This document shows, piece by piece, positions 47,329-59,700 of a stretch of 64,000 nt of DNA. The first letter of the stretch is position 1. Each line of letters starts with the position of its first letter. Both the position numbers and the translations under genes were made by a program. The stretch lies in the NCBI RefSeq assembly GCF_029227915.1, contig NC_079887.1, positions 9,486,001-9,550,000 on the forward strand, read 5' to 3'. A model generated the notes under the pieces. That model did no database searches and had not been told where the DNA came from. It was given only the letters and a program-made list of their open reading frames with translations. The stretch comes from Hydractinia symbiolongicarpus. Its lineage: Eukaryota > Cnidaria > Hydrozoa > Anthoathecata > Hydractiniidae.

Positions 47329-50300
47329 ATGGACTTGTCGAGGATAACAATTTTAGCTGTATTTGTTGGCGTCATGTTTATTGGTCAAACGTCGCCCAAA
47401 AGTAAGCCGATTGATTTAATTTTTATTTTAACAATTTTTTGTTTGTTATAAATAAAACTTTGAATTTATCTTTGGATTTTAAATTTATTCCTCAAAGATG
47501 CGCATGTAACCACCTCGAGATATCCTGTGGCCGAGATTGCTTCGGTGTTTTACATATCTCATATCCGCCTAAATATTCCAGAAATCACGCCTGGCATTCA
47601 ATATTTCAATAATTCCAACGTGACCCCCTACTCCTACCAACATTATACCTTATTCTTTTTTGAAGTGAAAATTTGAAGTAAAAATGAGACTTGACGAGGC
47701 TTGACGACGTTACTATACATAGTGAAAAGTTTCGTACAAAGACGTTAGTTAAATATATGGTTATCTAAGTAGTTTGACAAAAAATCGGCCCAGTGTAAGC
47801 TGGTCCTTAATTGAGTTTTTAAAAAAAGTGGTAATGTTTAGTTCCGGGACCAATAAAAAAGGTTCAATTTTGGATTTAAAGAATGACCGGAAATTGGATG
47901 TTACAACATTGCCAATATTCTTGGTAGCTCTAAGGGACGAAATTTTTAATTACCTGACGGAAATTAGGGCCGCTTTATCCGACAAAGAGTGGACCGATAA
48001 ACCTTTCTTAATGAGGACAAATTTACTGGCCATAAAATTAAAAAGAATAAAGAACGTTTTAGATTTAAAACAACTTAATATATTATCTAAAAAATAATTG
48101 AAAAAAAGGCACCGCTTAAATATAAATACTAATTTTGCTTCTTCCAGCTATTTTTAAACGCAAAAACTTTGGTTAAAAAAATGTCGGTTGCAAAAGTACC
48201 GAAATATTTGACAGGTGACGAAATTTTTAACCGATGAAATATTTTAACCGACGAAATAAAAGTCCGACATACTTTTAACCGATTATTCTAAAAAATGAAG
48301 CCTAGAAAAAGCGTTACGATCAAGGCGCTAAAGATAAACAACGGAATTATCTCTTCAATTTAATCCACCCATCAAAATGCGACCTAAAATATTCAACTTT
48401 CAAACATACAACTGGCTTCAGATCTGGTTGTACAAAACACGATTTTTGTTGACACACGCGTCATTTCTAAACACAGGTAAACGTCAATATAAAAACATGT
48501 CCAGAAACTGTCAAGGACTCTGCTTTGTTTGCTAACAAATACATTTTATAAATCCTTGAGCACACGAATTGATAAAACAAAATATTGTTTTTTCTTAACT
48601 CCTCCTAAAACAAGATGTTTGTGATTAACAAAAAGATTTTAAGTTAAATGTAGTTAGATATATCCGCAATTTTGAACTGCAGTAAACATAGGGTATAAAA
48701 ACGTGATTTTAAGGGGGGGGAAATGGGTGCAAATAGCTAAATTTTTAATCGATACGAGTCTCTAAATCATCATTGCGGTCCAAGATGATAAAAAGAGAAA
48801 AAGCGCTGGGAACGAGGTTGTATCCCTCCATTTTTTAATCCCCGACCTTGCTCAGTAGAGCGAGAAAACTTTTCTACCGAAATGTAACATCGTAATCTCT
48901 GTTCTAATCGTAGCTGTTAAGTTTTAAAAGAATATTCTGTTCTTCACTAAATAGTTGAATTTTAATTTTATTTTTTGTTTAATATTTTAGTTCAGAAAAA
49001 AGAAAACTAATTCGAGAAATTAGCATAGAAAAAGAGACCAAATTTTGACTAAAATTTTCCCTAAATTTTCTTTCCAGGCTTATATTCGCATGATAACTTT
49101 TGATTGGTCAATGGAAAGGATTACCCCAGGTCAATGATTTCTTCTGCTGACATAAACAAATATGTCTGGAGCAATTATCCCACACATGCAGTTTACTTTA
49201 TAAGACTTTCTCACACAACTAAATAAATAAAATATTTGATGATAATCATTATGGATCAATTTTTATAGTGAGGACAACTTTAAAGCTTGTGTTTACAAAT
49301 TCTCAGCACGTAAACTACTGTTTGTTGTGACTCGGATTATCAATCACATTTTTCACAACAACTGCAAAATCAGCTTGCAGAAAGAGGAAAAAACAGCAAC
49401 AACAATGCGGAAAAAAAAGAAAAGTAGCCCCTAAGTAGCTTTGGCGGGAAAAAATATGCCCCTTTTTAAAACACCGCGAGATATTCATGTTATCGCGGGT
49501 TCATTTATTTGCGAAAGTAAAATTAAATTTTGTAGTTAAAAGTCTTTTCAAATTAAGTGAAAAACTACTTTTGCCTGCTTAAAAATGAATAGCTTGCAAG
49601 GAAAAATTTTAAGCTTAAAGCATTTTACTAGGTTTTGCGGAGAATATTTTATCGAGTGAACATTTGACACTGGCACAACAAATTATAACTTAAACATTAT
49701 CTTTTAGTGTTCTGCAAAGACGAATATTCATATCAAACCTGTCGGTTTTACAAAGTTGCTGGATATTGTAAAGCATATGCTTCCGATCTTCATGTCACGT
49801 GTCCAGTCACGTGCGGTTTATGTGGTAAGTGGATGAAAAAAGTCAGCATCGTTTCCAGGCCTTTTTTTGCTTTATTAATACAAAATAAAGGTTGGAATAT
49901 TGACTTTAGCTGACGTAGCAAGGTGCCAGACTTGTATTCGGCAAGACGCGATCATTTTCCAGTTCTAACAGAACTACTTACTAACCTCCAATATCTTTTT
50001 TAGATTATGGAGTTACAGAAAAATGTGTGGATAAAGATGGACCGTTTAACTGCCAATATTTGAAATCAAATGGTGTGTGCAGAACGCATGCGCACATAAT
50101 GGCTAACAGCTGTGCAAAATCATGCAATTTGTGCGGTAAGAAATGTATATTATTGATAAGTACAAAATTACTTTAAAATTTAGGCTCTTCACGCCGCCAC
50201 ATTACCAACATGGGATTTCTGTAAAATCATCGAAATAGCTTTAACATTAGGTATAAATATTGATGAAAAAATGGCTAAGTTAATAAAAAAATAGAGTAGA

Positions 50301-52138
50301 AAGATTTTATCAAATATATAAAAATCTATTGCAAAGTTGTTAAATAGAAGACGCAATATAAAAACCTATAAACTCTACGATGGCGAACTCTCGTCCTTTA
50401 TGTGTTTGCAAGGTTGTAAGATTCTCCTTCATGGTGTACATACCAAATTGGCCTTTTCGTATGCCCCACCCTGGCAATGTAACAATTCGAAAAGCAAATG
50501 GCGACGCTTGAAACTTAATTTAGATGCGCAAAGAAAATGCAAGGATACAAAATGTCCAGCAGATAAAATCTGTATACTGAACCGTCGCAACGAGCCAACA
50601 TGCGAGTGTCCGAAATATTGTCCGTATAAACAAGCGTACAAAAAATTGGGGAAAGTGTGTGCGTCGAACAAAAAGACTTACAAAGATGTCTGCCATATGC
50701 ACCATCATTCATGCAGAGAACACACTAATCTCACAGTTTTATTTTACGGCAGCTGCTACATGACGAGTAAGTTTGACAGCAAAAATTTTTAACGTATCCA
50801 CAGAAACACCCTCATAAGTAGTCCCCAAGCCTTAATTATTTCTTTATATTTAGTGCCTTGTGAAGATGGAAAAAACGAACATGACTCAGGCGCATGCGCG
50901 ACATGGAAGAAGCTGGGATTCTGTAAACGTCATCCGAGTGTAATGACTCAGTACTGCAAAAAAACATGCAATTTCTGTGAAGGAAGTAAGTATACATTAC
51001 AAATAATTTCCTAAACAAAATTGTAGAGTTTATATAAATGTTTTACCTCGCTTAGACAACCTTGTTCCGAGGACCTTATTTGCTTTTTTGATATCGGTTC
51101 TAGACAAGAGAACCTGGTAGATAAGAAGGGGGAGGTCGTCTTATAAAATGTAATATGCATTTATATCAGTGAAAAACCCGTAGCTGCTTCCCGCCAAAAG
51201 CGTTTAAAAGTTTGACAAGAAAAGGTCTCGATATAAAAAACATGGCGGCTGTTTTACGCAAACATGAACTTCTACCTCTCGAGTGGTAATAAAATAATTT
51301 ATTTTTACTTTTCACAGGAGTTTCAACGAAACCAATAAAAGACTGTAAATCAAGATTTGGTTGTTGCTGGGATGGAACTGCTGCTCCTGATCCGAAATAT
51401 GGATCCTGCAAAAGTAAGTAGCTTGCGGAGTACTGCGAACACCATAAATGTTTAATTTATCGCGATGCACTTATTCATACCTGTATTTTGTTCAAATGGC
51501 AGCCAAATTATCAAAAAAAATTATTAAACATATATTTGGCATCCATCAATATACAAATGTTTCTTCTGTCTGGTTAAAATGAATGTTGCAAGAAATGCTT
51601 GTGGCGAACAAATAGAGAGGGAAATATGCTCAAATTGATTACTTGCGTTACCCTCAACAACCTTGTGTTTAGAATGCGCAGATAAATACTTGAATTTTTG
51701 CACGAAATTTATCAATCTCTGTAACTCGAATGATCGCAATAACTTAAAGTTTATGAAGACAAATTGCCCTGTGTCTTGCGGATATTGTCGTAAGTAGAAG
51801 TGAAGTAGTTTTTTACTAACTTTGTGTTCAGTTGTCTTGAATAATGTACACGTCTATAATGTACACGTACGTCATTTATCATTAAAAATCCCTTGGCTTT
51901 GAACACGCGGTATCTTTTTGAGTGCGAGGTTATGATACAAATGGAACTAACTCCAAAAAAGTGTTGATAATTGGTACTTCTTTACGACATGCTTTCCTGA
52001 AGAAATAGACATCCTCCTTTAGACTGTACTTATCCCCCTTTTTTATTTTTAGTGCCTTCAAAACGACGAGAAATTGAGATTCAGATTTTCAGTGGTAGCG
52101 GAAAACGACTGTACACGACAAAATTTAAGAATACATGA
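47329..52138 (+). CDS. secreted ShK/Kazal/papilin-module mosaic protein (8 exons)
   Basis: Exons: 47329-47401, 49708-49824, 50004-50135, 50524-50766, 50854-50985, 51318-51413, 51673-51789, 52053-52138; 331 aa. Every intron is phase 1, with GTAAG donors and TTTAG/CACAG acceptors, so each internal exon is a symmetric module. Order: signal peptide (1-24); ShK domain (25-63, ending CPVTCGLC); ShK (64-107, CAKSCNLC); follistatin/Kazal-type (108-188, KCPADKICI then CECPKYCP and VCASNKKTYKDVCHMHHHSC); ShK (189-232, CKKTCNFC); a short papilin-type module (233-264, CKSRFGCCWDG ... GSCK); ShK (265-303, CPVSCGYC); basic tail (304-331). ShK domains occur in cnidarian venom peptides, but also in many matrix and secreted enzymes. 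With Kazal and papilin modules, a matrix or protease-inhibitor role is more likely than a toxin. No catalytic domain is present. Confidence 0.85.
47774..48097 (+). other. open frame of 107 codons inside intron 1 of the mosaic gene
   Basis: A hydrophilic-to-amphipathic peptide (SILDLKNDRKLDVTTLPIF, LRDEIFNYLTEIRAALSDKE, LLAIKLKRIKNVLDLK) with helical patterning better than most chance frames in this AT-rich DNA. Its frame has no splice-site link to the flanking exons. I do not recognise it. It could be a fragment of a mobile-element protein or a chance ORF. Confidence 0.25.
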
Positions 52139-53496
52139 AGCGCTCATTTCAGTGAAAGTAAATAATGAGAAATTGCTATCTCCATTGACGCTTATTAAGA
52201 GAAGATGTCTTTCTCCAGTTTACCTAGAAAAAATGTTTCTTTAAGTTGTGTGATGGTAACGTCACTCTTGTCGTAAGAATAACATTCACAAGACGTTAGA
52301 ATACGGCATGTGTTTCGTAATTATGTTTCGCTTCAGTAATTTAAAATTTTTAATCGTTCAATCACAGGGCTAACATTTTTTATGCGGATAATAAAGAAAC
52401 TAACATTTCTATGCTCGACGGTAACGGGACTTAGATTCTCACTCGACGGTAAAGGACCTAGATTTTTTACTCGACGGTGGAGGGACTTACCAATGTATCT
52501 TGTACTTAGCGGATCTTAAGATTATAAACTGCAAGCACACTTGCCTGTTATTAGCCCTGGGTGATTTAAATTGTTCAAAGTTATACCTTCTTTTTTTATT
52601 ATTTATTTATAAAAAATAATTGAAAAGATAACGAAGTAATATGGAACAGAAAAACCATTATTTTTATATATATATAGTTTTCTTGAAGACTTTTGTAGTG
52701 GTCATACCACATTTCTTTATTTTTATAAACATGTAACCACTTTGTTTTTATATTTTATACTAGCATTATTTTACAACGCCTTTCCCATGCCTCTGTTTTA
52801 TGTTAATTAAGACGGAAGAAAAAAGAAACAAGAAGACCCTGGAGCGAGGTTTTATACTTGAGCGAAATCTAGTTTTCCCGCGGCTTATTTAAGCTGAAAT
52901 TAAAATTTATTTGACGCTTGACTCGATCGACGAACTTTCTCTGTGTCAGTGAAAGTCTGAAACCAACATGGGGGATTTTATACTCCTTTTTTTTATATTT
53001 TATTTATTTATTTATTATAATTGGAAAATCTGAAATGAATTAACCTAAAGTTCTACCACGTGTTTTTATTACTCATTGTTCATATTACTCAAAAAAAAGG
53101 CGGAGTATAAATTCGGTAACATTAACTTTTTTGAAGAAAAATAATAACCTTAGTATTCGTATTCAACATCGGGAAATTTTGTTTGTGTAATCAAAGGTGA
53201 TTTTGTAATAAATTTTTGCGTACAACTGTATAATATATCTTGTCAAAGTAGAGAATTCATTAAACATCTAAACTGTATTTTTGTGTTAAGAAAAACACCA
53301 ACCCCGTTTCCAAGGTTATGTCCAGCTATAAAGGTACTGAAGAGACTATGAGAGTTTAATTCTCCCTCTCGTGCATGGATAAAAAATTTCCTGAATCCTT
53401 GTTTCTTATGCCTCTATTATAATTACAAGTACTTTTATACATATAAACTTTGTTAAATAAAAAGTCCAGCAATCAACTTGAAACGGCATAAAAAAA
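52139..53496. other. 3' flank of the mosaic gene, no further gene seen
   Basis: AT-rich. It contains three short CTCGACGGTAA/CTCGACGGTGG repeats near 52413-52480 and half-copies of the GGAGCGAGGTT/CCCCGTTTCC motif near 52845 and 53295. Confidence 0.5.
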
Positions 53497-53584
53497 CAAC
53501 CTTGTTCCCAGGGCATTTTGCCTTGTTGATGATGTTGCTCTATAATAACGGCTCGGGGGCCACAAGACCGTGGGGACAAGGTTG
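53497..53584. mobile_element. CAACCTTGTTCCCAGGG short element
   Basis: The ends CAACCTTGTTCCCAGGGC and CCGTGGGGACAAGGTTG are inverted. The inner GGGGGCCACAAGACC matches the copy at 58963-59038. Confidence 0.75.
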
Positions 53585-53664
53585 AGAAAGAAAGACTGAA
53601 AAGAGAATTAAGAATGAAATTGCACTGCAGTGGTGTTAACTCAATGTACACTGTAGTTTATGAG

Positions 53665-53740
53665 CACCCTCGTCCTCAGTTTTTTTTTGCCTTCTTCATA
53701 TGTCTTATATCAAAAAGGCAAAACCCTAGAGACGAGGGTG
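53665..53740. mobile_element. CACCCTCGTCCTCAG short element with internal palindrome
   Basis: CACCCTCGTCCTCAGTTTTT pairs with CCCTAGAGACGAGGGTG across a stem TTTGCCTTCTTCATAT / ATCAAAAAGGCAAAA. It resembles the hairpin form at 11563. Confidence 0.7.
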
Positions 53741-53850
53741 GTTTGTGACAGCAAGCAATATTACACCAGTATTACTTTTGTGTATTACTTTTCGCGCAAA
53801 ACACCTGTACGAAATACCTGTACTAAACTTTATAGCGATTAATTTATTGT

Positions 53851-54110
53851 ATAGTCGTTAGCCCGTGGAAAAATCCACGGGTTCGCCCGTCGCAGCTAAG
53901 CTACTATTTTGGGTGACAGACAGACGGACGGACGGACAGACGTATACGGGCATTATGTTATAGACTAGTCGTTAGCCTGTGGAAAATCCGCGGGTTCGCC
54001 CGTCCTTTTTATGCCGCATTGCGTGCTTCTCGCTATTGCGCAGCTAAGCTACCATTTTGCGTGACAGACAGACGGACGGACGGACAGACGTATACAGGCA
54101 TTATAATATA
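53851..54110 (+). mobile_element. two tandem copies of the CCCGTGG-hairpin/GACAGACGGACGG element
   Basis: Copy 1 (53851-53963) and copy 2 (53963-54110) both start TAGTCGTTAGCC, carry the hairpin around GTGGAAAAATCCAC (copy 2 is altered), then GGTTCGCCCGTC, GCAGCTAAGCTAC and TGACAGACAGACGGACGG, and end CGTATACRGGCATTAT. Copy 2 has about 35 bp (TTTTTATGCCGCATTGCGTG...) that copy 1 lacks. Both are non-coding. Confidence 0.75.
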
Positions 54111-54522
54111 CAGATTGTATGGTGGCCGAGGGCTGCCATCATTATTTTTTCTTCGCGCCGTCTCGGATATCAAATAAGCGAAAAATTGCCCTGGGAACGA
54201 GGTTGAATAAGGCCATACGAAAAATTTAATTCAATTTTAGTTTGCAAAGTGTATATTTTTAAACATAATTTGTTTTTAAAACTATATTTTAACAAGAATA
54301 AAATATGTTTGAAAATTAAAAAGCGATTTAAATTTATTTCTAAAGTAAAGAAATATTGCGTGGCGGTTCTCGGCCACCATAGTATTGGATGCAAAATAAA
54401 ATCTTTGAATTGAATCATTTTCGGCATACTTCTGTACAGAAAGAGAGTTTACAAATATATTTTTGTCAGTGCACCAGCTAGATGTGAAAAGAGGTGATTT
54501 TTTTACAGTAAGACGTGATAAA

Positions 54523-55653
54523 ATGATACAAAAATTATATACAACTATTCTTATAACCTGGACATGGATGTATTGTTCATCGACAGCCATTATAAAAGAT
54601 CCATCAAATTGTGTTACGTATCCATGTTTAATATTTCAAGACGAGTTTAATACTTTTGATCATTCGGTATGGCATCACATTAACTCGGCTGCAGCTACGG
54701 GAAATAATGAGTTCCAATTTTACACCAATAATCGATCGAATAGTTTTGTTAGAAACGGCAAATTATTTCTAAAGCCGACATTAACAAACGATACATACGA
54801 CGACGACTTTTTGACGTCGGGTACGTTGGATTTATGGGGAACATACACGGGAAATTATTGCACGTCAAACCGAGGTAATGACGGATGTTACAGGAAAGGC
54901 TCGGCGGAATCCATTATTAATCCTATTCAATCAGCTGCTGTTAGAACAGATAAAAGTTTTTCTTTTAAATATGGCAGAATGGAAGTTAGAGCAAAATGCC
55001 CTCGTGGAGATTGGATATGGCCAGCGGTGTGGCTAATGCCGAAATACTCGGCATACGGCGACTGGCCGGCTTCTGGCGAAATAGACTTGTTAGAATCAAG
55101 AGGAAACGACGTATTAACAAGTCAGACCGATGAAGATATAACACCAGTGGGGAATCAAATGGTATCACAATCTTTACATTGGGGTCCGTACGTATCTCAA
55201 AACGGTCAACCAAAAACCATGGGCCGTAAGATTTTGAAATCTGGTTCTTTTGCTGATGACTATCACACGTTCACATTAGACTGGACCTCCGAAAGTTTAT
55301 CATTATCGATTGATAAAGAAGAAACTTTAAATGTTACGATGACTGATAAAGGTTTCTGGGAGTTGGGTGGTTTCTCAGAACGTCTAAAAGACATTTCCAA
55401 CCCTTGGTCATCTGGCAGTAACTTGGCTCCGTTTGATCAAGAATTTTACATTATTATGAATGTTGCTGTAGGGGGGACAAATCAATATTTTCACGAAAAC
55501 CACGTACCGAAGACACCGTGGGATAACAACAGTCCTGGCGGGCAAGCAAGAAAAGACTTTTGGAACGCACGTAAGGAATGGCTACCATCTTGGAAAGGTG
55601 ATGATACGGCTTTTAGAATAGATTACGTTAAAGTATGGAAGTTAGAAAATTAG
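54523..55653 (+). CDS. GH16 endo-beta-1,3-glucanase / beta-glucan recognition-type protein
   Basis: A single-exon 376 aa protein. The ATG at 54523 is preferred to an in-frame ATG at 54463, because it starts a signal peptide (MIQKLYTTILITWTWMYC) and the downstream paralogue begins at the same codon just after a stop. The GH16 fold spans about residues 35-376: LIFQDEFNTFDHSVW at the N-terminus, YGRMEVRAKCP, WPAVWLMP, then the catalytic motif GEIDLLES with E186 (nucleophile), D188 and E191 (acid/base) all present, and INVAVGG-like NVAVGGTNQYF and FRIDYVKVW at the C-terminus. This is the laminarinase/BGBP subgroup that cleaves or binds beta-1,3-glucans. The intact triad predicts activity, unlike many recognition-only relatives. 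It probably acts outside the cell in digestion of algal or fungal glucan, or in defence. Confidence 0.9.
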   Translation: MIQKLYTTILITWTWMYCSSTAIIKDPSNCVTYPCLIFQDEFNTFDHSVWHHINSAAATGNNEFQFYTNNRSNSFVRNGKLFLKPTLTNDTYDDDFLTSGTLDLWGTYTGNYCTSNRGNDGCYRKGSAESIINPIQSAAVRTDKSFSFKYGRMEVRAKCPRGDWIWPAVWLMPKYSAYGDWPASGEIDLLESRGNDVLTSQTDEDITPVGNQMVSQSLHWGPYVSQNGQPKTMGRKILKSGSFADDYHTFTLDWTSESLSLSIDKEETLNVTMTDKGFWELGGFSERLKDISNPWSSGSNLAPFDQEFYIIMNVAVGGTNQYFHENHVPKTPWDNNSPGGQARKDFWNARKEWLPSWKGDDTAFRIDYVKVWKLEN

Positions 55654-57235
55654 TAATACAAAATGTGTAACAATAATATATTTTTACAACCACTCTTTTT
55701 AAAATATATCGATTTGATCTGGGCGTTCCATGAAGTTCAAGCATTAAGATTCTAACTGTTAAGTTGAGCCAACATGTTGGTACCGTTTGCTATACCATTA
55801 TCCAACCAAAGGCAACCATCATTCTTGGATTTTCATTCATTTGTATGCTTACCAACTATCACAAATGTCAGATTATGAAGCAGCAGCATGGTTGATAATC
55901 GCCCTCTTGATAGAGGACGATGATAAAAGCACGTGGAATACGAATCATGTTAGCAAATACTTTTTTTTAGAATAAGTGTGTTAAGCTATGTCCCAAAGGT
56001 ATTTTCATCTTCCTGACGGAAGTTCTCAGGTTTGCTGCTAGTTCCATACTTCTTGTCTGCCATTTTGAATTAAAATGCTTATTTTTGTAATTAAAGTTGC
56101 CCAACATGTTCGTGGTTATAGCAAACCGTGCCAACTTGTTTGTTTAAATATTGACCGACATGATGACCCGGTTTACGGACTATGAAAGACAAATCATCAA
56201 AAATACTTTTGAACTGCGGGGACGAGAATAGGTCAAAACGCAAATAATAATCTTCGTTTGAATATTACGCGGCGCATATCATGTACGCGTGTAAGAATAA
56301 AAAAGAAATTTCAACGTTTCCCAGCAAATACTATAAATTGCACAGCATTATGGCCTATATAGTATCTACAAATCTCGGCTAGTGACGTATTATCTAACGC
56401 TTCTAACACACGCCCCTCTCGATTAACAGCCGAGGGATAAAGAGTTATCAGTGCGTCTTTTAAAGCATAAAACGGAAAGACATATTCGTCTACAGTAATA
56501 GATACATAATTCCAATAATTTATACTGCTTTTGGTAAGTCAAAAACTGAATAGATGATAATATATTTTTAATGCGGGCTTGTAGGAATCAAATCCTTCCC
56601 TATAGGGTTGGGTTGGGGAGCGATATTTCTCTAACTGAGGATCCATATTCTGTCTTCCCCCGCTGATTCAGTTGGTCTTGTGAGCGTGTTGTTGACGCGC
56701 CCTCTTTCTTGTTCAAGATGCAATTTTTAAATAAACACACCGTCACTTTTTGACAATTTACAGTACTCACTAGAAACTTCGTCGGAAGAGAATTTATCAA
56801 ACACCAGAACCGAGTTGTTGTGTCTATAACTTTAGTTGCATGGTAAACACCAACCCCGTTCCCAGCGTTTTTCTGCCTAAGAAGGCACTTACAATGTAGC
56901 CCTAAAAATTTCAATAAGAAAGGATAATTGTGAGAGACAAGATGTCCAATTGAAGCACCAGTTATCTACCAATCACAGGGAAGTGTTTTATACAACAGCC
57001 AAGAGTCCCTGAAAATTGACCAAACTGAATATCGAAATTGAATAAAAAAAGGATGAGTTGGAATGTTTCTTCTGCATGCGACATAAAAATAGAACGCAGC
57101 GACTTTATCTCTGGATTTTTTTGGATCCAATGAAAACACTTTTTAAAAATATTTTTTCTTCTTCGTGTGACCATGGTTGACTCGATTACTTCGATTTGAA
57201 ACGGGTCAGCACTTTGTTCAGAGTTGAATGAGCTT
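55654..57235. other. interval without a supported gene
   Basis: A short frame at 55787-55975 (MSDYEAAAWLIIALLIEDDD near its centre) and minus-strand frames up to 57276 lack supporting exon structure. It contains a half-copy of the AACCCCGTTCCCAG motif near 56850. Confidence 0.45.
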
Positions 57236-59200
57236 TTACGTGGAACGACTCTTTTTGTTGCCATCAATGCGTTCAAACTCTCCTGCAGATGGATTTATAA
57301 ACACCAGAGGATATAAAGATGGCGGATGTTTTCCACAAGAAAGAAATTCTTCAACAGACGAATCGAAATTTGTCTCGATACATACTAAAATAAATAGATG
57401 TACGAATTTATACACTGATGTATAGTTTCGTGCGTTTTGCGGATTAATCGACCACTGCACCACATATAAAGATCACGTGGTCCTTTAAATGTTATCAATC
57501 TTCATTTCGGTTCATAATATACAGTTTTATGATCATGACAGTATGTAATAAAAAACTCCTTTCACTCTATATCAAAATATAATAGATACTACCATGTCAA
57601 CTCAAATTACACCTTAACAATGAATATGGATTAAATCTGCATACACCCTAACCTGAACAGGGATTTTATTTCACCATTTTCTTGAAGTAGTTGGTATGAA
57701 AAACAAGTTGCTGTCAGTGGACATTTTTAAAACAGTCTCATTTTGTTTGTGCACCAAAAAACGATGATAATAATTAATTTGCAATTTACCTTTGTTTGAA
57801 GCGATCTGATCTAAATCAGCCGGTTTGATTATTTCAACAGGACTATCTTTTGCAATGTTATCATTACCAAACGATGTAATAGAGATGTTTCTATATAGAA
57901 ACAATTCTTGTATTAAACATCCATCACTGATGTTTTCTTCACTGATAGGTAAGGATGAAATACTATGGAATGAAAGTATTGAACAACTGTCATCATCCAC
58001 GTCACCATCATTGACAATTAACTGGACATCGTCAGCACTAGAAGATGCTGTCATTCTGTTTGGAAGCACTTCTGCCCTGCGCGGGAGTTTTATGTAAACA
58101 AGAATACAACAAATATGGCGGTCAATATTTTGTGGAATGGATAAAAAGACCAGCTAAAGTTTTGCATCATCTTTAAAGAGGCTCGTTTAAGAAATATGCT
58201 AAAAAAAGATACCATTTTTAGTTCTGCATGATATAAAGCAAGTTTATCTTGATAATTAAATTGATACATGTGAGGTGTTTGTTTTTAACAGAGTGTGACT
58301 GTATGTAGCTATAGTCATTTCATTATAAAACATCAAACGTTCTACTAATAAGGGCAGTTCTCTTAGAATATAAACTTGAAAAATGCAAGATTCCATAAAT
58401 TTTGACACTGAATTCAAGTATTGGTCATTTTGGTTGAAAAACATCAGAAAATGTCAAGCATGTTAACCCTACGATGGCCCCTCGTATAACCCAGATCTGA
58501 GAATAATCTATAACTTTAGCACTACAGCCTGTCATTCTTAGTTTTTATTGTAAAAAATTAATTTTGAAAAATTGTTGTGTATATTAGAAAAATTCGTGTG
58601 CAACTAGGGTATCCAGATCTTCTCATACAATTTCTAACGCGTTCTCAACAAAATCACCAAATAATAGCCATTGAATACGTCGTTTATAAGTATGTGGTTG
58701 AGTGAAGCTGTCTCCAGGATGTCACGAGCTAGCTAGGTACCTATATATAGTACATAGTCCAGCTAGCTAGCTAGCTAGAGCTCATGAGTTTTAATGGAAA
58801 TAAACTTAAACATTTTCTAAGGCCTTTCGCCAATATTAAAAAATCAAGCTAGTAATATTCTGACAATTCTAAATGCTTTTAAGGCGAGCGCGAAATTTGC
58901 ATCTCATTATCTTTGGAATTTCAGAAATGTCCAGCAGGTCTGGGCATTTTTGTATCACGTGACCAGCCTGTTCCAGGGTCATTGTTGGCCACTCCGTAAT
59001 AATGGCTCAGGGGCCACAAGACCCTGGGGACGAGGATGACTGTCAGTGTTTGGAAGTGTCAAAACTTCACCAATATTTTCTTCGTCAATATCAATAGATG
59101 GAAATGGCAATGCAATGTCATCAATGAATGACGCTAATGTACATTTGTTGAATGTACAGCGATTCTCTAAAAGTTCTTTGATACGTTTATCATGTTGCAT
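57236..59200 (-). CDS. tentative three-exon acidic protein, family not recognised
   Basis: Minus-strand model: exon 59200-59071 (ATG at 59200), exon 58071-57790, exon 57282-57236, ending at TAA; 152 aa. All junctions are phase 1 and keep frame (donors GTGAAG and GTAAAT, acceptors GGGCAG and CTGCAG). The first exon starts MQHDKRIKELLENRC and ends in an acidic SIDIDEENI. The second is Asp/Ser-rich (VNDGDVDDDSC, SISSLPISEENISDG) and ends KPADLDQIASNK. The last is short and charged. No domain, signal peptide or membrane segment is apparent. A neighbouring frame over 56962-57276 also looks coding-like, so the 3' end is uncertain. A MITE (58963-59038) lies in intron 1. Confidence 0.4.
58963..59038. 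mobile_element. short element of the CCTGGGGACGAGG family
   Basis: CCAGCCTGTTCCAGGGTCAT at the left and ACCCTGGGGACGAGGATG at the right are inverted. The inner GGGGCCACAAGACC is shared with 53497-53584. It is inserted just after the first exon of the minus-strand gene model. Confidence 0.65.
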
Positions 59201-59700
59201 AGTTGAAATATCAAGTCACTCAAATTTTCAAATTTTTCGCCCTTAGATTTGCGTCTTACTTCCTTGAGGCTTTATCGTAAACCAAACCTTAAATGTAATT
59301 TGACGTCATAATTGAACATGGACATGACGTCAATTATAGCATTCAGCAACGGTATTGATTGTTCAACATGAAAAATTGCTTTAGAAATTTCTTCTTGTAT
59401 TTTAAAACTGATTTTTTAATTTTAGACGCTGTTTATGGTGAAACTCTATAACAAACTTCTTGGAAACGAATCAACTTTCTGCTTGCAAGATATTTTTCGT
59501 AAAAAACACGCAAAGAAAAGAAAAGAAGAACTTATTTATAGTATTATTTGGGCATTTGCGCGGAAGGCTTATTAATGTGCGAAAATTAGTAGAGATATCA
59601 TTATGCGAAAAATATCCTTTTTTAAAATAACGCGCACTGAATTTTACTATTTTCTTCTTCTCATTTGTGATGTGGGGATATTTAAGCTTTAATTTACCTA

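Noticed and set aside
55787-55975. ORF with MSDYEAAAWLIIALLIEDDD, reminiscent of a PIF/Harbinger N-terminus
   Set aside because: Only about 25 residues are suggestive, and no downstream DDE domain is found.
56962-57276. Minus-strand frame of 104 codons with KRVVPRKSSFNSEQSADPF
   Set aside because: It looks partly coding, but the only good acceptor joins the upstream exon in another frame that stops at 57236. Kept as an uncertainty of that gene model.
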